From Candidatus Arcticimaribacter sp. UBA7428 (GTDB lineage Bacteria; Bacteroidota; Bacteroidia; Flavobacteriales; Flavobacteriaceae), in contig DLQQ01000050.1 in NCBI GenBank assembly GCA_002477625.1, positions 23,302 to 46,986 of the forward strand: a stretch of DNA of 23,685 bases, read 5' to 3'. The notes under the pieces are model-generated. The model did no database searches. It saw nothing but the letters and a program-made list of their open reading frames with translations, and was not told where the DNA came from. Each line of letters starts with the position of its first letter. Positions within the stretch are counted from its first letter, which is position 1. Shown piece after piece: positions 8,376 to 15,843 of this stretch. The translations under genes and the position numbers were made by a program.

Positions 8376-8988
8376 AAAACAACCCATACTACTATTTGTT
8401 ATGCTGCTAATTTGTAGTATGTCATTACAAGCACAAACAAAAAAAACACTCCCAAAATCAACTTTAATAATTCCACCAAAACAGGTCATACGCATCGACT
8501 ATCCCTATATGAAGGGGTTTACGGTAAAATTATGGAATAAGTCTAAGTTTGACCTTGGTGTGTCAGCTCGTGTACATCAAACAGATTCTCTTGGTAAAGG
8601 TTTTGGGTTAAACAAAGGTTCTTTTGCAACCATACAAGTTGCAGATAAGCACTATTTACAGTTAGAAAATCGTTTTATTGCCCCTCTCAAAGTAGAATAT
8701 ACCCTCTTTAAAACAGACCCAGGAAAGAAAAAGAAAACAGTTGTAGATCGAAATGTGGGATTCTATTTAGTCAATACCACGGCACAAACCCTCCCTATTT
8801 TAATTCCCGGAATTATGAACCCGAGATTGACTCCTTTTTCTCAAAGCGGAGTAGAATTGCCTTGGGGTCAAAAAATATTTCTAAAAACACCTGGTAAAGA
8901 TCTACTTCTGCTTACGGTTACAGATACTATTCGCAAAGGAGCTCGAATCGATGTAGCCGATTTGATTGATGCAGCATTGAATCAGTAA
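8365..8988 (+). CDS. Secreted protein of unknown function
   Basis: A 207-residue protein with a clear signal peptide: MNIKKQP followed by a hydrophobic core and a likely cut after QA (residue 23) before QTKK. The mature part is mostly predicted beta, basic (KKTLPKS, GKKKKTVVDR) and without cysteines or recognisable catalytic motifs; it ends in IDVADLIDAALNQ. The ATG lies inside the end of the acetyltransferase gene, with an 11-bp overlap (ATGAACATTAA), which suggests translational coupling. A periplasmic or surface-attached protein seems likely. I do not recognise the family. Confidence 0.8.
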   Translation: MNIKKQPILLFVMLLICSMSLQAQTKKTLPKSTLIIPPKQVIRIDYPYMKGFTVKLWNKSKFDLGVSARVHQTDSLGKGFGLNKGSFATIQVADKHYLQLENRFIAPLKVEYTLFKTDPGKKKKTVVDRNVGFYLVNTTAQTLPILIPGIMNPRLTPFSQSGVELPWGQKIFLKTPGKDLLLLTVTDTIRKGARIDVADLIDAALNQ

Positions 8989-9024
8989 ATTGACTTAAAA
9001 ATAAGACCTCTAGTAACGGCTTAC

Positions 9025-9670
9025 TTATAGTTGTTTCTTGGTGTAAGCAATTCTTCTCGACGCTTTTCTCATTATAATATTTACTAAATCATCAGGAGTG
9101 CTCCCAAGAGTGCCTCGCACTTTTTTATGATAATTAATTAACAACTGTCCATCAGAGCCATTGTAAATAAACATATTAACTATGGTAGTATTTGTAGTTC
9201 CCCAAAAACTAATTAACAGACCTAAAGCAACTGAGGCTACTTCAGACATGGGTTTATTAGTGTTTAAATCTCCCATAATAATTGCATCTACGTCAAGAAT
9301 CTTTGCTAATTCTACAGGAGAATATGTACTTAATTGATGAAATGGATTGTTTAGATAAAATTGAATTTGTTAAGGATATGTCCTGAATATTGATTGCTAA
9401 TGTTCCTCTTCCTTTTCGTTTTAAAAACCATGAATACATGAATCTTTGGATTGAATATCCTTCAGACTCTTCAAGTTTTTCAATATCAGATTTCGAAAGT
9501 TCTTTCATTTGTTTTGGTCTTAGCTTAACTGAAGTGCTAAAAGGTAAAATTGCAATTACTTTATGGTCTGCTGCAATTTGATCAAATTGAGGGTTTTCAT
9601 ATAGGCTTGTTTGTCCATGACTAAGAAAAGAAATAATTAAGGTTACGATTAGGCAAAGTAGATTTTTCAT
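9025..9670 (-). pseudogene. Frameshifted exported protein of unknown family
   Basis: Two reverse-strand frames together make one gene. The first (from ATG 9670, MKNLLCLIVTLIISFLSHGQ signal peptide) encodes about 100 sensible residues, including AADHKVIAILPFSTSVKLRPKQ and RFMYSWFLKRKGRGTLAINI, then runs into nonsense and stops at 9293. The +1 frame opens just after a TAA at 9370-9372 and continues as LSTYSPVELAKILDVDAIIMGDLNTNK and onward to the TAA at 9025, including ALGLLISFWGTTNTTIVNMFIYNG and IIMRKASRRIAYTK. The frame change must fall between about 9293 and 9369, consistent with one lost base. The intact product would have about 214 residues. The VIAILPF...ELAKILDVDAIIMG...NIIMRKASRRI pattern resembles exported Bacteroidota proteins of unknown role; the C-terminal part somewhat resembles lipoprotein GNA1162-like/CsgG-type folds, but that is a guess. 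It is convergent with the secreted 207-aa gene, 36 bp away. Confidence 0.8.
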
Positions 9671-9746
9671 ATGAATGAGGTTAAGTTATTATTAGTTCTA
9701 AAGGTAAAAGCGGTGGCGAATATTCTAAGATGAAAGTAGGTGTTTT

Positions 9747-10130
9747 CTAGGCATGCGAATGCAAAGAAATTATTTTGCCTTCCGTATCTTCAAAAACTGC
9801 CATATAGCGAATCTCTGGGGTTATCTGTGTTTTCTTTTGAACGACCTTCCCTCCTGCAGCTTCAACCCGATTGAGGATAATGTTGAGGTCGGGGTCTCCA
9901 TTGAGATAAACTTTGACTCCGTCTGCATTAGGTCTGTAATCTTTTCCAGAAACGATAGCGCCCGAAATGCCACCTTGCTCTGGATCGGAAGGTAGGATAC
10001 CCATTTTCTCGGGTCCCAATTCCATTACTTTCATTTCGTAGGCATAAAGAGTTGAATAAAATGTTTTTGCGCGCTTAAAGTCGTGTACTGGGATTTCAAA
10101 CCAGTTGATTGCGTGTATTGGGTGTTCCAT
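9747..10130 (-). CDS. VOC-family protein (glyoxalase/bleomycin-resistance fold)
   Basis: A 127-residue protein with one vicinal-oxygen-chelate unit pair: MEHPIHAINWFEIPVHDFKRAKTFYSTLY at the start and YMAVFEDTEGKIISLHSHA at the end, with VKVYLNGDPDLNIILNRVEAAGGKVV between. This is the pattern of small two-module VOC proteins related to PhnB/glyoxalase. The chosen start is ATG 10130; a TTG four codons further upstream is also in frame but lies closer to the promoter. The length is normal for the family. Members include dioxygenases, lyases and plain binding proteins, so no reaction is assigned. A good promoter is present at 10155-10185, and the gene is the last before a frameshifted exported gene on the same strand (76 bp gap). 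Confidence 0.85.
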   Translation of the reverse strand: MEHPIHAINWFEIPVHDFKRAKTFYSTLYAYEMKVMELGPEKMGILPSDPEQGGISGAIVSGKDYRPNADGVKVYLNGDPDLNIILNRVEAAGGKVVQKKTQITPEIRYMAVFEDTEGKIISLHSHA

Positions 10131-10154
10131 GATATAATACAATTTGAGTTATCC

Positions 10155-10185
10155 CAAATATAAAATAAAAAACAAAACCCTCAAA
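10155..10185 (-). promoter_or_regulatory. Promoter of the VOC gene
   Basis: On the reverse strand TTTG (10185-10182) and TATATTTG (10162-10155) are separated by 19 bp, an exact match to the flavobacterial -33/-7 pattern. The -7 element is 24 bp before the ATG at 10130. The -33 element sits in the loop of the terminator hairpin of the upstream ettA gene. Confidence 0.65.
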
Positions 10186-10196
10186 TTGAGGGTTTT
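10174..10196 (-). terminator. Rho-independent terminator after ettA
   Basis: AAAACCCTC (10174-10182) pairs with GAGGGTTTT (10188-10196) around a 5-nt loop. In the direction of ettA transcription the hairpin is followed by GTTTTTTATTTTATATTTG, a long U-rich tract. It lies 30 bp past the ettA stop. Confidence 0.85.
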
Positions 10197-10225
10197 ATAA
10201 AATGGTCAAAATAGTTGTGTTTTAT

Positions 10226-11920
10226 TTAGTCTCGTGTCAATTTACGGTACTGGATTCGCTTGGGCATAAGGTCTTTCCCTAAGCGTTTTTTCTTATTTTC
10301 TTCATAATCGGAATAGGAGCCTTCATAGAAGTATACCTGTGAATCGCCTTCAAAAGCAAGTATGTGTGTGCAAATACGGTCCAAAAACCACCGATCGTGA
10401 GAAATAACAACTGCACAACCAGCGAAGTTTTCCAAGCCTTCTTCAAGGGCACGTAAGGTGTTTACGTCCAAATCATTAGTCGGCTCGTCTAAAAGCAATA
10501 CATTCCCTTCTTCTTTGAGCGTCATTGCCAAATGCAGTCGGTTACGTTCCCCCCCAGAAAGAGTAGATACTTTTTTATTCTGATCGCTTCCACTAAAATT
10601 GAAACGACTTAAAAATGCTCTGGAATTGATTTGTTTTCCGCCCAGCATAATGAGCTCTTGTTCATCACTAAAATTAGACCATATCGATTTTTCTAAATCA
10701 ATATTGGAATGCGATTGATCTACATAGGCAAGTTTTACAGTTTCACCAACAGAAAAATTTCCTCCATCTGGAGTCTCTTCGCCCATGATCATTCTAAAAA
10801 CTGTTGATTTACCAGCCCCATTTGGACCAATTACACCAACAATTCCGGCTTGTGGTAAGTTGAATGAAAGGTCATCGTATAGCAATTTATCGTCAAATGC
10901 CTTCTTTACTCCTTTTGCTTCAATCACATTGGTTCCAAGACGTGGACCGTTGGGTATGAAAATTTCTAACTTTTCCTGTGTCTTTCCTTGATCTTGACTC
11001 ACCAGCTTATCATAATTCGACAAACGTGCCTTTTGTTTACTCTGTCGTCCCTTAGGAGCCATACGTACCCATTCCAATTCACGTTCCAATGTCTTCTGAC
11101 GCTTTGATGCCGTTTTTTGCTCCTGGGCCATACGGGTTGACTTTTGGTCTAACCAAGAAGAGTAATTCCCTTTCCATGGAATACCTTCACCACGGTCAAG
11201 CTCCAGAATCCAACCGGCTACATTATCTAAGAAGTACCGGTCATGCGTTACTGCTATTACCGTTCCTTTGTATTGTGCCAAGTGGTGTTCTAACCAATGT
11301 ACCGATTCTGCATCCAAGTGATTGGTTGGCTCATCCAGTAAGAGGATTTCAGGTTTTTGTAAAAGCAAACGACACAAAGCTACTCGGCGGCGTTCACCAC
11401 CCGACAGTACACTTACTTTTTGGTCTCCAGCTGGTGTTCTCAGTGCGTCCATTGCGATTTCTAGTTGCGTATCGAGTTCCCATGCATTTACAGCATCAAT
11501 CTCATCTTGAAGCACCGCCTGACGATCCATAAGTTCTTGCATTTTATCAGCATTCTCATAGACTTCAGCTAAGCCAAACTGATCGTTTATTTTATTGTAT
11601 TCATCCAAAATAGCTACTGTTTCGGCTACTCCTTCTTTTACTACTTCAAGAACTGTTTTATCTTCATCCATAAGCGGCTCTTGTTCAAGATAACCAACCT
11701 TGTATCCGGATGAAAAGTTAACCTCCCCTTGATAATTCTTTTCAGTACCTGCTATTATTCTTAGAAGCGTTGATTTACCAGAACCATTGAGTCCAAGGAT
11801 ACCTATTTTTGCGCCATAAAAAAAGCTTAAGTATATATCCTTAAGCACCGGCTTATTTCCAGAAGGGTAGGTTTTTGAAACCCCCGACATAGAAAAAATT
11901 ATTTTTTTATCGTCTGACAT
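10226..11920 (-). CDS. ettA: Energy-dependent translational throttle protein EttA (ABC-F ATPase)
   Basis: A 564-residue soluble ABC-F protein with two ATPase domains and no membrane part. It acts at the ribosomal E site, coupling the ATP/ADP state to entry into elongation. Domain 1 has Walker A GLNGSGKST (43-51), signature LSGGERRRV (172-180) and LLLDEPTNHLD with catalytic E197. The interdomain linker (about 240-325) includes WVRMAPKGRQSKQKARL, the tRNA-interaction motif typical of the EttA subgroup. Domain 2 has Walker A GPNGAGKST (365-373), a second LSGGERNRL and LLLDEPTNDLD. The length matches EttA (about 555) and the absence of C-terminal or arm insertions separates it from Uup and antibiotic-resistance ABC-F proteins. 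It starts 2 bp after the stop of a 59-aa membrane-protein gene, so the two form an operon. Confidence 0.95.
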   Translation of the reverse strand: MSDDKKIIFSMSGVSKTYPSGNKPVLKDIYLSFFYGAKIGILGLNGSGKSTLLRIIAGTEKNYQGEVNFSSGYKVGYLEQEPLMDEDKTVLEVVKEGVAETVAILDEYNKINDQFGLAEVYENADKMQELMDRQAVLQDEIDAVNAWELDTQLEIAMDALRTPAGDQKVSVLSGGERRRVALCRLLLQKPEILLLDEPTNHLDAESVHWLEHHLAQYKGTVIAVTHDRYFLDNVAGWILELDRGEGIPWKGNYSSWLDQKSTRMAQEQKTASKRQKTLERELEWVRMAPKGRQSKQKARLSNYDKLVSQDQGKTQEKLEIFIPNGPRLGTNVIEAKGVKKAFDDKLLYDDLSFNLPQAGIVGVIGPNGAGKSTVFRMIMGEETPDGGNFSVGETVKLAYVDQSHSNIDLEKSIWSNFSDEQELIMLGGKQINSRAFLSRFNFSGSDQNKKVSTLSGGERNRLHLAMTLKEEGNVLLLDEPTNDLDVNTLRALEEGLENFAGCAVVISHDRWFLDRICTHILAFEGDSQVYFYEGSYSDYEENKKKRLGKDLMPKRIQYRKLTRD

Positions 11921-11922
11921 GA

Positions 11923-12102
11923 TTATATTCTCCCCTTTAAAGCATTAAATGCCCACGCGATTGCGTAAAATCCAACTCCAGCAATACAAAATCCAATAGC
12001 ATACTCAGGATACTTAATTAACCCTAAGGCAATTAATGCCGTTCCTAGGATTAGAATCACTAGGGCAGCATAACCAAAGATTTTATTTTTATTTAAACTC
12101 AT
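11923..12102 (-). CDS. Small two-helix membrane protein, CAL67264-type
   Basis: A 59-residue protein from ATG 12102 to TAA 11923-11925. Its start is MSLNKNKIFGYAALVILILG and it ends FYAIAWAFNALKGRI. Two hydrophobic segments (about 9-28 and 33-53) are separated by a short polar turn (IKYPEY), giving a hairpin membrane protein. The pattern and ending match the flavobacterial family named after Gramella CAL67264, as far as I recall it; that assignment is from memory. The stop is 2 bp from the ettA start, so translation is probably coupled. A near-consensus GATATTTG lies upstream at 12127-12134 but I do not call it a firm promoter. The role is unknown. Confidence 0.8.
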   Translation of the reverse strand: MSLNKNKIFGYAALVILILGTALIALGLIKYPEYAIGFCIAGVGFYAIAWAFNALKGRI

Positions 12103-12223
12103 GTTTGTTTATTTATCGTGTACAAGCAAATATCGCTTATTTATTTTAAATTGAATAGAATTAAAGAAGAGAACCCAAGAAAGAATTCCCATAAATCGCT
12201 GTCTCGAACCTTTGAATATTTTG

Positions 12224-12231
12224 TAATTTTG
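12224..12231 (+). promoter_or_regulatory. Bacteroidota -7 element (TAATTTTG) of the carboxylase gene
   Basis: TAATTTTG matches TAnnTTTG exactly and lies 16 bp before the ATG at 12248. I see no TTG at the usual 17-23 bp upstream distance. The 145-bp gap 12103-12247 between the divergent ettA operon and this gene holds no other feature I can support. Confidence 0.5.
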
Positions 12232-12247
12232 AATTTAAATATCACAC

Positions 12248-13876
12248 ATGGACCAAAGCTTCAACAAAAATGAGGATCACAACAAACTCTTGTGGTCTTC
12301 TATACGACAACAGTTTGCTACCATCACCCTAGGCGGTGGAAAAAAACAGTTGCAAAAGCTTCGAGACAAAGGAAAAATGACTGCACGTGAACGTGTTGAA
12401 TACCTTATTGATTCGGATACTGAAGTGCTAGAAATTGGCGCCTTTGCTGCATCTGGTATGTACAAAGAATACAATGGATGCCCTGCTGCTGGAGTAGTAG
12501 TCGTTTTAGGTTATATTCACAAACGCCTCTGTGTTATTGTTGCTAATGATGCGTCGGTTAAGGCTGGAGCCTGGTTTCCAATGAGTGGAAAAAAAAATCT
12601 AAGAGCCCAAGAGATTGCACTCGAAAATCGTTTACCAATAATATATTTAGTAGATAGTGCTGGGGTCTTTTTACCCTTACAAGATGAGATTTTCCCAGAT
12701 AAGGAACATTTTGGTCGTATTTTCAGAAACAATGCGCGGATGAGCAGTAAAGGAATTCTACAAATCGCTGCGGTCATGGGTAGTTGTGTCGCAGGTGGTG
12801 CCTACCTTCCAATAATGTCCGACGAATCATTAATTGTAGATAAAACCGGAAGTATCTTTCTGGCTGGCAGTTACCTCGTAAAAGCTGCCATTGGTGAGAC
12901 AATAGACAATGAATCCTTAGGTGGTGCAACAACCCATACTGAAATTAGTGGTGTTGCAGATTATAAAGTAAAAGATGATCCAGCTGCCTTAGATCATATT
13001 CGTGCTTTAATGGACAAGGTTGGAGCTCCAGATACAGCCGGATTCAATCGTATAGAAGCAGTTGCTCCCAAATTAGATGAAAAGGAAATTTATGGATTAT
13101 TCCCAGCATCCAGAAACCAACCCTATGACACCTACCCTATTTTAGAACGCTTAGTAGACAACTCTGAGCTACAAGAATATAAAAAAGGATACGGTAAAAC
13201 CATTATAACAGCCTATGCTCGGATTGATGGTTGGTCTGTCGGTATAATTGCAAATCAACGAAAAGTGGTGAAGTCTGCTGACGGAGAAATGCAAATGGGT
13301 GGAGTAATCTATGGGGATTCTGCAGACAAGGCCACGCGTTTTATAGCGAATTGTAACCAAAAGAAGATACCCCTTGTTTTTTTACAAGATGTAACTGGTT
13401 TTATGGTGGGAAGCAAGGCCGAACACGGTGGGATCATTAAAGATGGTGCCAAAATGGTGAATGCTGTTTCCAATTCAGTTGTACCCAAATTTACTGTGAT
13501 TATGGGGAATTCGTATGGTGCAGGTAATTATGCCATGTGTGGAAAAGCCTTTGACCCTAGACTTATTGTAGCCTGGCCCAGTGCCGAAATGGCTGTTATG
13601 GGAGGATCGCAAGCCGCAAAGGTACTGGCACAAATCGAAGCTTCTTCTAGAAAGAAAAAAGGGGAGCCAATCGATGAAGCAGAACAAAAAAGGTTGTACA
13701 AAAAAATAAAAGAGGGGTATGACAAACAAACCGCTCCTGTATACGCTGCCTCTCGCCTATGGACAGACGCCATTATAGATCCTTTAACGACTCGACAATG
13801 GATCAGCAGAGGGATTGAAGCTGCTAATCATGCTCCAATCATAGAAGCATTTAATATGGGTGTGCTACAAGTTTAG
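12248..13876 (+). CDS. Acyl-CoA carboxylase, carboxyltransferase (beta) subunit, methylcrotonyl-CoA-carboxylase-like
   Basis: A 542-residue carboxyltransferase that moves carboxyl groups from biotin to an acyl-CoA. The N half holds VDSAGVFLPLQDEIFPD (135-151) and the GSCVAGGAYLPIMSDES oxyanion stretch (178-194). The C half holds DVTGFMVGSKAEHGGIIKDGAKM (381-403), GNSYGAGNYAMCGKAFDPR (420-438) and AWPSAEMAVMGG (442-453). Together these follow the methylcrotonyl-CoA carboxylase beta order more closely than propionyl-CoA carboxylase, including GNYAMCGKA. The usual DSGGA of MCC is DSAGV here, so the acyl substrate may differ. No biotin carboxylase, biotin-carrier or leucine-degradation gene is adjacent, so its partner must be encoded elsewhere. 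The 3' end overlaps the convergent menE by 26 bp. The subunit type is certain, the substrate inferred. Confidence 0.9.
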   Translation: MDQSFNKNEDHNKLLWSSIRQQFATITLGGGKKQLQKLRDKGKMTARERVEYLIDSDTEVLEIGAFAASGMYKEYNGCPAAGVVVVLGYIHKRLCVIVANDASVKAGAWFPMSGKKNLRAQEIALENRLPIIYLVDSAGVFLPLQDEIFPDKEHFGRIFRNNARMSSKGILQIAAVMGSCVAGGAYLPIMSDESLIVDKTGSIFLAGSYLVKAAIGETIDNESLGGATTHTEISGVADYKVKDDPAALDHIRALMDKVGAPDTAGFNRIEAVAPKLDEKEIYGLFPASRNQPYDTYPILERLVDNSELQEYKKGYGKTIITAYARIDGWSVGIIANQRKVVKSADGEMQMGGVIYGDSADKATRFIANCNQKKIPLVFLQDVTGFMVGSKAEHGGIIKDGAKMVNAVSNSVVPKFTVIMGNSYGAGNYAMCGKAFDPRLIVAWPSAEMAVMGGSQAAKVLAQIEASSRKKKGEPIDEAEQKRLYKKIKEGYDKQTAPVYAASRLWTDAIIDPLTTRQWISRGIEAANHAPIIEAFNMGVLQV

Positions 13877-14933
13877 CAGTTGTAGCTTCTCGCTTAAGTT
13901 TTCCGTTTTGGGTATATTCAAAAGCATCTAAACAGAATACTTTTTTTGGGAGTTCATAAGGACTTAGAATTTTCTTTTCTTTTAGAAGATTCAATAAGTT
14001 TTGTGTTTCTTTTTTTTGCTCTAAAACCAAAATAACTTGTTGTCCTAACTGTTCATCTGCAATACTTGTGATGAAAAAAGGAGACTGAATAAATGAACCT
14101 ATCTTCTGCTCTACAGTTTCTGGAAAAATCTTAATTCCCCCAGAATTTATAACGTGATCTACCCGACCTAAAAGCTTGAAACTTACATCAGAGACAAGCG
14201 TGACTACATCATTTGTTACGACATCTGCATCAGTCAGGTAAGGCACTTTGATGATTAGGCATTGTCGGTCATCTTGTGTAATGTGAACACCAGACAATAC
14301 AGTATATACGGCATCCTTCGATTTTATAGAACGCGAGGCGATGTGTGTCAGGGTTTCAGTCATCCCATAGGTAAAAAAACTGTTTGTTTTTTTGGATTGT
14401 AATTGATGTAAAAGTGTTGTCGAGGGAGCAGCTCCCCCGATCAATAATGTTTTCACTTGATTGATTTGATTCATCGCATGTACAGCCTGCATAGGAACCA
14501 TTGCAGCAAAGTCATAAACAGTAGTATTTCCTTCCAACACATTACCATTGGGTGGAACAATGTCCAATTCTAGGCCTAAAATCATAGCGCGAACCAGCAT
14601 CATTTTTCCCGCAATAAAATCAGCTGAAAGGCAATGCAGTGCCCGATCTCCTATTTTCACTCCAAAATGATCTCCGGTCGCTAGAGCAGAATTTACCAAT
14701 GCTTGTTTTGCATATCGCATTCGTTTTGGAGTACCTGTAGAACCTGATGTTTTTAAAACAATTTCTTCTTTAGGATTTATCCAATCCATCAAAAAGTCAC
14801 CGATTGTTTTCTCGTGCGGTTCTCCTTCTTTTATAAAACTGTAGGCAACTTCAAAAAGGTCGTTAAAAGAATAGTTATTTCCATTCAGTTTAAACCGGTT
14901 GTGTACGTTTCTATAACTCGGCTTCTTATTCAT
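13851..14933 (-). CDS. menE: o-Succinylbenzoate-CoA ligase (short form)
   Basis: A 360-residue ANL-superfamily adenylating enzyme that would activate o-succinylbenzoate to OSB-CoA in menaquinone synthesis. The P-loop motif LKTSGSTGTPKRM is at 60-72. FFTYGMTETLTHIASR is the A5 region, LLGRVDHVINSGGIKI the hinge region, and the C-terminal YTQNGKLKRE carries the catalytic lysine K345. It is about 90 residues shorter than E. coli MenE, lacking much of the N-terminal region, which I believe is common in Bacteroidota. The assignment to MenE rather than another acyl-CoA ligase rests mainly on its place at the end of a full men cluster. The start overlaps the CPBP gene by 8 bp (ATGAATAA). The 3' end overlaps the convergent carboxylase by 26 bp. 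Confidence 0.9.
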   Translation of the reverse strand: MNKKPSYRNVHNRFKLNGNNYSFNDLFEVAYSFIKEGEPHEKTIGDFLMDWINPKEEIVLKTSGSTGTPKRMRYAKQALVNSALATGDHFGVKIGDRALHCLSADFIAGKMMLVRAMILGLELDIVPPNGNVLEGNTTVYDFAAMVPMQAVHAMNQINQVKTLLIGGAAPSTTLLHQLQSKKTNSFFTYGMTETLTHIASRSIKSKDAVYTVLSGVHITQDDRQCLIIKVPYLTDADVVTNDVVTLVSDVSFKLLGRVDHVINSGGIKIFPETVEQKIGSFIQSPFFITSIADEQLGQQVILVLEQKKETQNLLNLLKEKKILSPYELPKKVFCLDAFEYTQNGKLKREATTAKLVAHPY

Positions 14934-15843
14934 CGATTCCTGCTGTTAGTTTGTACTTCCAATTTGTCCATCCGTATTTCTTAGAAAGAATGAATAAGCT
15001 TATTGGATAGAGGATGCATAAATATAATACCAATTCAGGTATAAGGGTTGGCTCGGAAATATCATTTAAAATAGAATAGGTTTGGAAAGCGGTCCAGTCG
15101 GCAGTTACAAGTAATGCTGTGATTAGATTGTTGGCAATGTGAAAGCCCAACGCCAATTCAATCCCATCATCCATTAGGGTCATGATACCAAAAAAGAATC
15201 CTGTTCCTATATAATAAAACAAAAGTCCCATGCCCAGTTTATCAATTTCTGGATTAAAAACATGCAGCATTCCAAAAATAACAGACGTTAATATAAGCGG
15301 AAGCCAGCGGTTTCTGGTTAGTTTAGCAAAACCCTGCATCAAGTATCCTCGAAAGAGATATTCTTCTAATCCAGATTGAAACGGAATGAGCACCACCGAT
15401 ATTCCAAACATAATTAAGAAGGGTTTCAATTGAAACCTAACCACATAATCTTGTGGGAAATAATAGTAGTCAATTCCAACAAATAGGATCGAAGCAATTG
15501 CCCAAAAGCTGAATGCAAAGAAAAAACGATTGAAATCTATTGTTTTACGAGAAGTTGTTACACTCACCAAACTTTGTTTATGAACTTTTAGAAGTACAAA
15601 AAGAAAGCCTAAAAATGCAATAAAGAAAGAAAAAAGAATGAGAAACAAGGTGAGGTTGGAATCTAAGTGAGCAAAAACACTCATGGGGTTTTTAGGGTCC
15701 ATTGTCTTAGTAGATTCTTCAGATAGGAAGAATAGCATGGGTACTTGCCCCATAAAACTAAAAATAATAACGATCATCGATCCCAGTAAATACCATGCAA
15801 ATGGCAGGCGCTTATCTAACTCTTTTTCTAAAAATGTATTCAT
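14926..15843 (-). CDS. CPBP-family intramembrane metalloprotease
   Basis: A 305-residue polytopic membrane protein of the CAAX protease/bacteriocin-processing (Abi) family. The family motifs are all present: EEYLFRG with E160/E161, the FGMLHVFNP histidine H194, and GFHIANN with H235, in the usual order for a type II CAAX endopeptidase active site. At least seven hydrophobic segments surround them. I chose the ATG at 15843, which overlaps the menC stop as ATGA; an ATG at 15858 is possible but would overlap menC by 19 bp. The end overlaps menE by 8 bp, so the gene is translationally embedded between menC and menE. The substrate is unknown; bacteria have no standard prenylated CAAX proteins. Confidence 0.9.
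   Translation of the reverse strand: MNTFLEKELDKRLPFAWYLLGSMIVIIFSFMGQVPMLFFLSEESTKTMDPKNPMSVFAHLDSNLTLFLILFSFFIAFLGFLFVLLKVHKQSLVSVTTSRKTIDFNRFFFAFSFWAIASILFVGIDYYYFPQDYVVRFQLKPFLIMFGISVVLIPFQSGLEEYLFRGYLMQGFAKLTRNRWLPLILTSVIFGMLHVFNPEIDKLGMGLLFYYIGTGFFFGIMTLMDDGIELALGFHIANNLITALLVTADWTAFQTYSILNDISEPTLIPELVLYLCILYPISLFILSKKYGWTNWKYKLTAGIDE

Noticed and set aside
11089..11532. 147-aa forward frame
   Set aside because: It lies antisense inside ettA, has no family pattern and no promoter; it is a shadow of the coding strand.
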